A stretch of DNA of 64,000 nucleotides from the NCBI GenBank assembly GCA_022760475.1, contig JALEFZ010000052.1, positions 1 through 64,000 of the forward strand. Reading direction: 5' to 3'. Origin of the DNA: Bacteroidia bacterium (lineage in GTDB: Bacteria; Bacteroidota; Bacteroidia; J057). The notes beneath the pieces were generated by a model that was not told where the DNA came from, made no database searches, and worked only from the letters and a program-made list of their open reading frames with translations. This document shows, in pieces, positions 1-6,943 of this stretch. Position numbers and translations under genes: made by a program. Positions within the stretch are counted from its first letter, which is position 1. Each line of letters starts with the position of its first letter.

Positions 1-2
1 AG

Positions 3-125
3 GATGAAAGGCTTGCTGAGGAAGTCCTCAACCATGAACCTCAAAAGGCCAATCCCATCTTTTTGATTGTGGCAATTGCCCTCCTAGGAGCCATTCTCTT
101 ATTCACTTTTAAGTTAATCAAGTAA
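3..125 (+). CDS. C-terminal end of a small membrane protein (partial)
   Basis: An open frame enters from the left edge and stops at TAA 123-125, giving 40 residues. It has a charged stretch followed by one strongly hydrophobic segment (about residues 18-37: NPIFLIVAIALLGAILLFTF) and a short basic end, so it is a C-terminally anchored single-pass protein. The next gene starts 3 bases later in the same orientation and has the same layout (soluble N-terminus, TM at the C-terminus). This suggests one operon of small membrane proteins ahead of an amidase. Function is unknown; a phage lysis or membrane role is inferred from context only. Confidence 0.6.
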   Translation, partial: DERLAEEVLNHEPQKANPIFLIVAIALLGAILLFTFKLIK

Positions 126-127
126 GT

Positions 128-364
128 ATGGATCCCGTAACTGCCATCGCCCAAGCCCTAAGTTCAGTCTCAACTGCAGTTGGTTCCATTGTCTCAAGCA
201 GGAATCAAAGGCTCGCACAAGATGACATCAATTTGGGTAGAGCCATCCATGCTCAAGCAGAAGAAGAAAGGATCAGGGCAAGCCAGCAAAATACCATCCT
301 GATTCTGCTTACAGCCATGCTCATTGCCTTGATCATCGTCTTTGTACTTAAGAAAAGAAATTAA
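128..364 (+). CDS. Small protein with C-terminal transmembrane helix
   Basis: This 78-residue protein has an Ala/Ser/Gln-rich helical N-terminal part (about residues 1-53). A single TM helix follows (about 56-73, TILILLTAMLIALIIVFVL) and a KKRN end. It begins 3 bases after the preceding stop and ends 11 bases before the amidase start, so it is very probably co-transcribed. Small one-TM proteins next to an amidase are typical of phage lysis or internal-membrane phage modules, but no family was recognised. Confidence 0.7.
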   Translation: MDPVTAIAQALSSVSTAVGSIVSSRNQRLAQDDINLGRAIHAQAEEERIRASQQNTILILLTAMLIALIIVFVLKKRN

Positions 365-375
365 CAAAGTCTGTC

Positions 376-894
376 ATGATTCAGCTAATCCCCATGTTGA
401 TTGGAGCATCCTTGCCAGTTATCAGGCACTTGGCCTTTAAAGATCTGGTAGACAAGCTCCCAAAGGGTGCTGGCACCTACAGTACCCGAAGGATCTCTGA
501 TATCAAAACCCTTGTTCTACATCACTCAAGTGATCCAAATGGAGACCCTTTCAGCTATGCCACCTTCCACACCAGACCAGAGTTCTCCGGAGGAAGGGGC
601 TGGCCAGGAATCGGATACCACTACATCATCCAACCCAATGGAGTCATTTACAAATGTAATCGCCACCGAACCATCTCCTACCATGTCAAAAATGGAAACA
701 GCGATAAGCTGGGGATCTGTTTCACAGGGAATTTTAATGTGGGTCATCCTACCCAGGCACAGATCATTGCGGGCAAGTTCCTGGTGAACTACCTCAGGCT
801 GACCATTCCTTCAGTTAATCACGTTGGAGTCCACAGGGACTACACCAATACCTCCTGCCCTGGAGATAATTTTTCAGTTGACATGATAATCTAA
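376..894 (+). CDS. N-acetylmuramoyl-L-alanine amidase (amidase_2/PGRP fold), endolysin-like
   Basis: This 172-residue zinc amidase is predicted to cut the MurNAc-L-Ala bond of peptidoglycan. The fold is visible as TLVLHHSS (His49/50), GIGYHYIIQPNG (about 78-89) and GVHRDYTNTSCPG (about 151-163). The expected zinc ligands are His49 or His50, His153 and Cys161. There is no cleavable signal peptide; the first 20 residues are hydrophobic and could act as a signal anchor. The gene is nearly all catalytic domain, as in phage endolysins, and sits between small TM proteins and a holin-like gene. Lysis cassette of a prophage is the best reading; a domesticated cell-wall amidase is possible. Confidence 0.85.
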   Translation: MIQLIPMLIGASLPVIRHLAFKDLVDKLPKGAGTYSTRRISDIKTLVLHHSSDPNGDPFSYATFHTRPEFSGGRGWPGIGYHYIIQPNGVIYKCNRHRTISYHVKNGNSDKLGICFTGNFNVGHPTQAQIIAGKFLVNYLRLTIPSVNHVGVHRDYTNTSCPGDNFSVDMII

Positions 895-919
895 GCCAAA
901 AGCATTTAACTCAATACTC

Positions 920-1135
920 ATGAAAAACCTATACCTCAAACTGACCTCTCCCCTATCAGGAATCCTCAATGGACTTACTTCCTCACTCCTTGCAGGGACA
1001 CATTGGATGCTACAATGGAATACATGGGAAGTATTCTTCGTAAGAGCTGGGATTGTCATTACATTCCTGACGGCTGTCCTGGCACTTTGGGAGAGGGTGA
1101 AGGCTATTTTTTTTCCCAAAAACCCAAGGACCTAA
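920..1135 (+). CDS. Small holin-like membrane protein
   Basis: A 71-residue protein with a hydrophobic segment at about residues 40-58 (VFFVRAGIVITFLTAVLAL) and a weaker one at about 15-28. It ends in a basic tail (KAIFFPKNPRT). It starts 25 bases after the amidase. Size, topology and position suit a holin or spanin-like lysis partner, but there is no recognised family signature. It is the last gene of the higher-GC block; the next 490 bases are strongly AT-rich. Confidence 0.6.
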   Translation: MKNLYLKLTSPLSGILNGLTSSLLAGTHWMLQWNTWEVFFVRAGIVITFLTAVLALWERVKAIFFPKNPRT

Positions 1136-1624
1136 GTTCAATTGAAAAAAGGCCTTTCAACTGCCTGCTCAAAAAATTGTAATGTAAGAATTATCCCTTA
1201 ATTATATTTTAGGAGGTTAAAATATAGTTGATCTGACTTTATCATTGAGATTAAGCATTCTCAAAATAGACAGTTACCTATTTTATTTATCAGTTAAAAT
1301 CATGCAAATCAAAAAAATAATGAAGCAAATTATAACCTACTCTACTGAATTTTAGTATATTACCTCACGAAGGTTGTATACTTTTGTTTCTTATTGTCCT
1401 TAGTATTCATAACATGAATATCAAAAACTTCACATATCTAAACTTTCAGAAAAAAATCTGATGCATAATTTATTTCAAATAGTTTTCTTTACGATGATAC
1501 CTCACATTTTTTCAATTCCTCAAAAAAATTAGTTTTTCTTTATTAATTTTTTATTTTCATTTTCAATTAATAAATTCGCATTCGTCAGAAATTATTAATT
1601 AGAAATAGTTTATTTCAAAGTACT
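1136..1624. other. AT-rich non-coding stretch
   Basis: About 490 bases with no credible gene. Composition drops sharply compared with the lysis-like block to the left, with long A/T runs, and stays low through the following three genes. It marks a composition boundary inside the probable integrated element. Only a short TTGAAA/TTTCAA hairpin just after the holin-like gene was seen. Confidence 0.5.
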
Positions 1625-1837
1625 ATGGAGTCCCAAAAAAATCAAGATAGACTTAAAAACAAATATAAATCTTTGTTAGAAGATAGTGAATTCATAAATC
1701 ATGCTGAAAGGACGCTTCCAAATAAAGGAACCGAAACCAAAGAATCTAATTATAGGAGAAGATCAGTTGATTCTGTAAAGCCTACCTTAAAAGAATATTT
1801 AAGCCAGCAGAAATCGAGTTTAGAAAATGCCGATTGA
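1625..1837 (+). CDS. Small charged hypothetical protein
   Basis: A 70-residue hydrophilic protein rich in Lys, Glu, Asn and Ser, without Cys or a hydrophobic core; it is probably helical or disordered. Its last 11 bases overlap the start of the next gene in another frame, the usual sign of a translationally coupled pair. No family recognised. The AT-rich codon use matches the two neighbouring genes and differs from the rest of the window. It may be an accessory or antitoxin-like partner of the 173-residue protein, but nothing in the sequence proves that. Confidence 0.5.
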   Translation: MESQKNQDRLKNKYKSLLEDSEFINHAERTLPNKGTETKESNYRRRSVDSVKPTLKEYLSQQKSSLENAD

Positions 1838-2348
1838 ACCACATGAGTTTTCATTTGATGATGAAAACTTTTTAAATTCTGTTTTAGAAAGACTAGAAAC
1901 TTGGGAGGATATAGCTACGCAGTTAATTATTGATTATAACAATCAGTCAAGTAGTGTTAATCTTTTTCTCAATAGGAAGTTTCTCCTAATGGCTTCAAAA
2001 AGCTACTTTGATGATATATTAAAGTTTAAGGTCTATACTAGGAGCACAAGTGTTGAAACTGCCAAAAAAGCGGCATTTACTTTTAAATGGCTAAGTCGAT
2101 ATAAACCTATCCAGTTGTGTACAGATTCAGAGGAAGTCGGTATAGAAATCCTAGAAATTAATCAACTGTTTGCCTTGATTGCAGCATGTGGTTATTTTGA
2201 AAATTTCACCTCATATGATCTCCTTAGGAAGAGAGGTGATATCGTAGAAGAACTATTCTACAACTTAACCTATAGAGATGTTTGTGGAAAAACATATACT
2301 CTAATTTTTAGGCTGATATCTGAAATCATGGATTCTGAAATTAGATAA
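1827..2348 (+). CDS. Hypothetical protein, AT-rich cargo gene
   Basis: A 173-residue acidic, mostly helical protein (for example the segments VETAKKAAFTFKWLSRYKP and EINQLFALIAACGYFENF). No catalytic motif or known domain was recognised. It overlaps the upstream 70-residue ORF by 11 bases, and its end overlaps the end of the convergent SIR2 gene by 8 bases. The three genes share strong AT bias and lie next to an integrase, so they are likely mobile cargo. Whether it works with the SIR2 protein is open: they are transcribed towards each other. Confidence 0.65.
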   Translation: MPIEPHEFSFDDENFLNSVLERLETWEDIATQLIIDYNNQSSSVNLFLNRKFLLMASKSYFDDILKFKVYTRSTSVETAKKAAFTFKWLSRYKPIQLCTDSEEVGIEILEINQLFALIAACGYFENFTSYDLLRKRGDIVEELFYNLTYRDVCGKTYTLIFRLISEIMDSEIR

Positions 2349-3387
2349 TTATGTTATTTAATATCTCAGGAATATCGCTGTAATCATTTACCCAAATCGT
2401 ATTTACTCCAAGGGAAAGGGCATCATCTTGTAGAATAGTGTCATAGAACTTAGCAAGACTTGTTAACTCTTTTTTATTTAATGAATTTCCTTTTTTCAAA
2501 TTAATTTCATCAGGGTTTTGCCGCCTCCTGATTATAAAGTGAAATTTACTATCCTTCTCTGGTTTTTGCTTATGAGCAATATCTAAGAGTCTTCGGGTAT
2601 TTGGGTCGGTTAATGAAGAACCTATAAACAAACAAGGAAAGTATTTAAATTTTTCAAGTTGAACTAAATTTGTCCATTTATAAACATCATGATATTCATT
2701 ATGGTAAGTAGTTTCTCCTAATACAATCAAGTTGTCCTCTGTTATTTTTCCCTTTTCCGGGAGAAATCCATGAACATGATAAATAGGTATCATCCCTTTC
2801 CCAAAAACTTTATCATGACCGTAAATAGAAACAGTCTTCTTATCAGAAATTCCATTATCATCAGAATACTTCCCGATCTTATATTCAAGAATATCATCAA
2901 AATTGTAGGTAATAATACTATTTAACAGAGAACTATTGTCTTCGGGAAAGATATATCGCATAAGTTGATTAAAAAGAAGACTCTCCTTTTCCTTATTGAT
3001 TTTTTCATAAATCGTATCCCTAACTCTATTCTCAAATTCAAATTTCTTTTTACCACCCTTTTTTAAATTATTTGCAATATATCTTCCAATTAAAATAGGC
3101 GAAGGTTGAAAAATAGAATTCAGGTGTTTTGTGAAGTTAGATAAGTTCTGCTCATTTGACATATCCAGAGATCCTATCATTAATTCCTGAAGTAATAAAT
3201 CCCAGCCTGGCACCCCAAACTCAATCGAAACACCTGCCCCTAAGACCAGAACTAATTGCTTATCACTTGAAAATGCCTTTTTAAGAGAATCAATACTCTC
3301 TCTCTTGGATAACAGTTTATCACTACGATTTGAGATCCTTTTCTCATAAATCCTTATTAACTCTTGAATTTCTTTTCTGTAACTCAT
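2341..3387 (-). CDS. SIR2-like domain protein (putative NADase, defence-type)
   Basis: A 348-residue protein with the SIR2-like fold used in many anti-phage systems. The Rossmann glycine motif LVLGAGVSIEFGVPGW is at about 48-62. TYNFDD is at about 160-165 (Asn162 is the usual catalytic position). HVHG is at about 204-207 and FIGSSLTDPNTR at about 254-265. The family hydrolyses NAD+ on phage sensing; sensing usually sits in a second domain or partner. Here the N-terminal 40 residues are only a basic helix and no long C-terminal sensor exists, so a partner would be needed. The gene is AT-rich, convergent with two unknown genes and next to an integrase, which suits defence cargo. Confidence 0.8.
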   Translation of the reverse strand: MSYRKEIQELIRIYEKRISNRSDKLLSKRESIDSLKKAFSSDKQLVLVLGAGVSIEFGVPGWDLLLQELMIGSLDMSNEQNLSNFTKHLNSIFQPSPILIGRYIANNLKKGGKKKFEFENRVRDTIYEKINKEKESLLFNQLMRYIFPEDNSSLLNSIITYNFDDILEYKIGKYSDDNGISDKKTVSIYGHDKVFGKGMIPIYHVHGFLPEKGKITEDNLIVLGETTYHNEYHDVYKWTNLVQLEKFKYFPCLFIGSSLTDPNTRRLLDIAHKQKPEKDSKFHFIIRRRQNPDEINLKKGNSLNKKELTSLAKFYDTILQDDALSLGVNTIWVNDYSDIPEILNNIII

Positions 3388-3576
3388 GGATATATTTATT
3401 TTTATATATTCTATCTTAATTCTTTATTGGCATTAAAGAATGAATAATAACCAAAGTAGTCGGATTAATATAATTTTTCTATTTAAAACAAAATATAGTT
3501 CCCCAACTTAACTTTTGATATATATAATATCCAATGATTTTAATAAAATCGCAGAATCAAAAACGTCCTTTTATCC

Positions 3577-4740
3577 TTACCAATTAGTCTCCTTCAAATC
3601 CTTCGAAATTATACACCCCAATCCCCTCAAATAAGTCTGAGTCTGCTCCAACGAATGATGCCTATTCTGCTTCATGATTGAGTACACATCTACTCCAGCA
3701 TCGTAGGCCTCTTTATTCCCGGTATGCTTCCAGGAATAGAGGGTGTAATGCCCATCATATATACCAAGTTCTTTTAGAAACTTTGTATGATACTCCGTAA
3801 ATCCTTTCCTGAGTTTCATTTTTGCTCCTGCCTGGAAGTCTGCTTTGTATGTACCGAATACATAATAGTTACCGGGATATTGATCCAGATTTAGCTTGGT
3901 GAGAATTTTCTTGAATGCGGGGTTTATCACAGCAATTCCACCACGCTTATTCTTCGAATTGTCCCCATAGACGGTAATGATACCTCTTTTAAGATCTATG
4001 TCTTGTACCTGGAGGCGACAAACTTCCACGGGACGTAAAAATCCATAATAGACAAATCGAGTAAACACATAAAGGTTATGGTGATTTTTCTTCAAGTACT
4101 TCTCTAAGGTCGATTTCACTTCATCTCGATAGGTGGTATGACGCCCGGATGTAGCTCTCAATTTTTTGATTTTGCCCAAAGGATTTTTGGTAATGATCTC
4201 CTTATCCATCAAAACAGTCATCAGAGCATTCAAGTAAGTTTGGTAATTATTTCGGGTAATAGCTGCCACTCCCCTTTCTTCCATCAACCAGGTAAATAGA
4301 TCAATACAATGGCCCTGGGAAAATTTTTCGACGGGTAGGCTCTTAATTTGCCTCAGCTCCAAAAACTCACCAAATACCCTCAGATAAGATTGATAATGTT
4401 CCTTGTTCCGGGCACCGCTGCTCGCCATTCTGATCTTGGTCGCTTGTCTAAGGGCTTCCCAAATACTCAATTTGGTCCCTACCTTTTGAATAGGTTCATC
4501 CAAAGCGAATCCTTTCTTCAAAAGGGTATCAACTTCCAACTGGATACGACGCAACTCGTTTAGGTTTTCCTTTCTGGAATTGTAAGCATGATTCACATAA
4601 ATCCTTTTCCTTTTCAGCTCTCCGGAGGAATGTTCGTAAGCGTAATACTCCAGGAAAAGTTTCTTGCCGGTAGACAATCGGCAGGGAATAAATGGCAGGC
4701 CATTTTCGGCTGTATATACCTTCTTGTTACTTTTTTTCAT
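3577..4740 (-). CDS. Tyrosine-type site-specific recombinase (integrase)
   Basis: A 387-residue phage-type integrase with an arm-binding N-terminus (about 1-90), a SAM-like core-binding domain (about 93-190) and a catalytic domain (about 200-380). Active-site positions are Arg236 (FLRPVEVCR), Tyr335-Ser-Trp-Lys338-His339 in place of the usual HxxRH, His361/362, and the nucleophile Tyr370 (QTYLRG). The Lys for Arg change also occurs in other Bacteroidota recombinases as far as I know, so it need not mean inactivity. Downstream on the same strand lie the SIR2 gene and the lysis-like block. Upstream lies a tRNA-like unit, which suggests it integrates at a tRNA-type site. Confidence 0.9.
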   Translation of the reverse strand: MKKSNKKVYTAENGLPFIPCRLSTGKKLFLEYYAYEHSSGELKRKRIYVNHAYNSRKENLNELRRIQLEVDTLLKKGFALDEPIQKVGTKLSIWEALRQATKIRMASSGARNKEHYQSYLRVFGEFLELRQIKSLPVEKFSQGHCIDLFTWLMEERGVAAITRNNYQTYLNALMTVLMDKEIITKNPLGKIKKLRATSGRHTTYRDEVKSTLEKYLKKNHHNLYVFTRFVYYGFLRPVEVCRLQVQDIDLKRGIITVYGDNSKNKRGGIAVINPAFKKILTKLNLDQYPGNYYVFGTYKADFQAGAKMKLRKGFTEYHTKFLKELGIYDGHYTLYSWKHTGNKEAYDAGVDVYSIMKQNRHHSLEQTQTYLRGLGCIISKDLKETNW

Positions 4741-4800
4741 GGCAGTAGTTGTCGCTGTTTTTGTCGCTCTGTCCTAAAATAGCCATTTCCAAGCTCTAAT

Positions 4801-4832
4801 AAAACAAAAGTCTCCGATGTCACATCGGAGAC
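4801..4832 (-). terminator. Rho-independent terminator of the tRNA-like unit
   Basis: A perfect inverted repeat GTCTCCGATGT / ACATCGGAGAC around a single base. On the minus strand it is followed by CTTTTGTTTT. It sits about 35 bases beyond the 3' end of the tRNA-like fold and 70 bases before the integrase start, so it would end a short minus-strand transcript. Confidence 0.75.
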
Positions 4833-4844
4833 TAAATTAAAAGG

Positions 4845-4859
4845 ACTACTACTACTACT
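4845..4859 (+). repeat. (ACT)5 microsatellite
   Basis: Five tandem ACT triplets between the terminator hairpin and the tRNA-like fold. On the transcribed minus strand this reads as (AGT)5. It is short and may be chance or slippage. Confidence 0.6.
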
Positions 4860-4866
4860 CGCAAGT

Positions 4867-4915
4867 TGTTGAGGAAGGAGTCGAACCCTCTATTGGTGCC
4901 AGCCACCTCTCGACA
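4867..4915 (-). ncRNA. tRNA-like element lacking an anticodon arm
   Basis: Read on the minus strand, TGTCGAG pairs with CTCAACA (6 of 7 pairs) exactly where an acceptor stem would close. Inside it is a GGTG-GCTGG-CACC hairpin, then a canonical T arm GAGGG-TTCGACT-CCTTC directly abutting the 3' acceptor strand, as in real tRNAs. The total is 49 nt, so one whole arm is missing compared with a 73-76 nt tRNA. A promoter-like site lies about 35 bases upstream and a good terminator downstream, so it looks like an expressed unit. It may be a truncated tRNA left by integration, a phage or element tRNA mimic, or a small RNA. Confidence 0.45.
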
Positions 4916-4950
4916 ATGTTATTTCTTATCCTTTGTTTGTGTTTACATTA

Positions 4951-4982
4951 CAATAATAAGGAGCTTTTTATTAAGGTGCAAA
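4951..4982 (-). promoter_or_regulatory. Bacteroidota-type promoter for the tRNA-like unit
   Basis: On the minus strand TTTG is followed after 20 bases by TATTATTG, close to the Bacteroidota consensus TTTG-N19/20-TAnnTTTG. The expected start point is near 4945, about 30 bases before the acceptor-like stem. This gives a predicted transcript of roughly 145 nt ending at the 4801-4832 terminator. Confidence 0.45.
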
Positions 4983-5232
4983 TTTTTTATAAAAAAATAT
5001 GAATTTTTATTTTTTTCATAACACATGCGGTAAATTATTGAAAATATCTAAAAATGTACTCAGAAATTCATTTGCCCAGTGATCCTTAATTCTCCCCTTA
5101 CTAAAGTACTTCGCCAAATATTACGACAAAGATTTTATTTTGTTGTGTTTCCTACAAAAAAACAAGGATGATGCCATAAAGTAGGCCCAAGGAAAGAAAA
5201 TGACTGTTTGGTTGGATTGTCTTGCTCAGTGG
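4983..5232. other. Non-coding AT-rich spacer right of the tRNA-like unit
   Basis: No gene is visible here. Composition returns towards the chromosomal average near 5100. One end of the integrated element may lie in or near the tRNA-like unit. Confidence 0.4.
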
Positions 5233-6090
5233 CTAGCTTAGCTCCTGTTCAGAATCTAAAGGCCTCTCCTCATGCTCCGTTTGGCCATTGGATGCCTGGC
5301 CATTTTGATTTGCCAGCATCTTCATAATGTGGTTCATCTTTTCGTCCATCGCCTCAATCTTTACAATCAAATCATCATTATTGTCCCTCACCATTTCCTC
5401 CACAAAGATCGCATTCACAATGGACAAACCAAAGATTCCACCTGAAATTACGATTAAGATAAAGTAACCAATTGTAAAGAAAGAGTTAACTTCGTTCATC
5501 TCTGCCTGGGCAATAATGGCCTCAGGAACTTCAAACCATCCCTCAATGGTAAACACCTTAAACACATTGTATAAGGAACGAATCGGATCACCAAACATTT
5601 CAGGTGAGATGTGCTGAAATAGCCTGCAAGAAATCAACGATACAATAAAACAATAGACAAAGAAGGCCAACAAAACAAAGACCGATGCCTTTAGCGCCCT
5701 CCGGATTCCTGCCACCAACTCATCTATATTTGGAATAAACTTTATAAACTTGAAAAACCTCAGTACCCTGACTATCCTGAAGACAAATATCACCGCAAAG
5801 TCAGGCATATTTTCCATGAATAAAAGTATGACCGATGGAAGACTCAAGATGACAATCGCAAAGTCGAACTTATTCCAACCCGAGGATATATACTTCCTCC
5901 AACCCATCAAACGAATCTTAATAATCGCCTCCATTAGGAAATAAAAAAGAAATATCGCATCAAGGGTGGACAATAATCTATTGTGTATGTATTGCTCATA
6001 GGACAATATGAATAAAACAATAGCGTTCAACATAATCACAAAGGCAACAATCCTGTCCTCAGTAAATAACCTTTGTAATGCTTTCTTCAT
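5233..6090 (-). CDS. Voltage-gated ion channel, NaChBac/NavBac type
   Basis: A 285-residue single-repeat six-TM channel subunit. The S4 voltage sensor is at about 103-118 with regularly spaced basic residues (FRIVRVLRFFKFIKF). The pore loop and filter FTIEGWFEVPE are at about 180-190, and S6 at about 205-232 ends in NAIFVEEM. A short helical tail (about 240-262) resembles the C-terminal coiled coil that tetramerises these channels. Known bacterial sodium channels carry TLESW; here it is TIEGW, keeping the Thr, the key Glu183 and Trp185 but replacing Ser with Gly. It probably conducts sodium, though selectivity may differ. It is a single gene with no obvious operon partner. Confidence 0.88.
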   Translation of the reverse strand: MKKALQRLFTEDRIVAFVIMLNAIVLFILSYEQYIHNRLLSTLDAIFLFYFLMEAIIKIRLMGWRKYISSGWNKFDFAIVILSLPSVILLFMENMPDFAVIFVFRIVRVLRFFKFIKFIPNIDELVAGIRRALKASVFVLLAFFVYCFIVSLISCRLFQHISPEMFGDPIRSLYNVFKVFTIEGWFEVPEAIIAQAEMNEVNSFFTIGYFILIVISGGIFGLSIVNAIFVEEMVRDNNDDLIVKIEAMDEKMNHIMKMLANQNGQASNGQTEHEERPLDSEQELS

Positions 6091-6229
6091 CGGTAATTTT
6101 TCTTTGGGATAAAGATAAAAGAAATTCCAAATTCAGTATGCCGTAGATGTCGTTTAAGCGAATATTATTGGCCAAGCCCCATTTTTCAACTAATTTCAAT
6201 ACCTGAATTTTCTAATTGCTCTCTGTTCC

Positions 6230-6943
6230 ATGGCAAAGATTACAAACCCTCAGAAAGATCCTATGGGAATGGCATTGCTAGATTACCAAAAGGGTGTAAA
6301 AGGAGGGGTAATACATGTTAGCTCTGATATCGCTGTAAATGACCTCATACCTGTGGATTATATGTATAGAGATCAAAGAGCTATGCCCGAATGGGAGCTC
6401 CTTGCACTCGACCACTGTAGAGGAAAAATCCTAGACATCGGTGCCGGTGCCGGAAGTCATGCACTGATCCTCCAGGAAAGGGGAAGCGAAGTCCTCGCCA
6501 TGGACGTTTCTCCGGGAGCGGTTGAAGCCATGAAATGCCGGGGGCTAAACACCATACACGAAAATATATTCGACTTCCAAGGCCTAAGGTTTGATACGCT
6601 TCTCATGATGATGAATGGGATAGGCCTCGTAGGAGATATTCAGGGCTTGGAAAGATTTCTCGAGTCCGCCCATCAGATGCTCGAAGCTGGAGGCCAAATC
6701 CTCCTGGACTCATCAGATCTTTCTTATCTCTATGAGGACAAAACCATCCTTAAACCAGACAAGAGATATGAAGGGATCATCGAGTTTCAAATGAGGTATA
6801 AAAACATAAAAGGTGATCCCTTTTTCTGGATCTACATCGAGTATGAAAAACTAAAAAGCCATGCCCAAAGGCATGGCTATGTATGTTCTTTGATCAAAGA
6901 AGGGCCTCACTTTGAGTACCTTGCCAGCTTAACGCCTGCCTGA
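6230..6943 (+). CDS. Class I SAM-dependent methyltransferase
   Basis: A 237-residue protein with motif I KILDIGAGAGSHALIL at about 65-80 and the acidic end of strand 2 at VLAMDVSP (about 88-95). Motif IV-like FDTLLMMMNGIGLVGD is at about 123-138 and GGQILLDSSDL at about 162-172. This is a small-molecule-type Rossmann methyltransferase; the substrate cannot be told. Its stop codon directly abuts the stop of the convergent protease gene (TGATCA shared). Confidence 0.85.
   Translation: MAKITNPQKDPMGMALLDYQKGVKGGVIHVSSDIAVNDLIPVDYMYRDQRAMPEWELLALDHCRGKILDIGAGAGSHALILQERGSEVLAMDVSPGAVEAMKCRGLNTIHENIFDFQGLRFDTLLMMMNGIGLVGDIQGLERFLESAHQMLEAGGQILLDSSDLSYLYEDKTILKPDKRYEGIIEFQMRYKNIKGDPFFWIYIEYEKLKSHAQRHGYVCSLIKEGPHFEYLASLTPA

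Noticed and set aside
4845-4859. (ACT)5 as a CRISPR or phase-variation repeat
   Set aside because: Too short, lies outside any coding frame and no spacers are present.
4867-4915. Complete tRNA gene
   Set aside because: Only 49 nt fit between the acceptor-like strands and no anticodon arm can be placed, so it is reported as a tRNA-like element rather than a tRNA.
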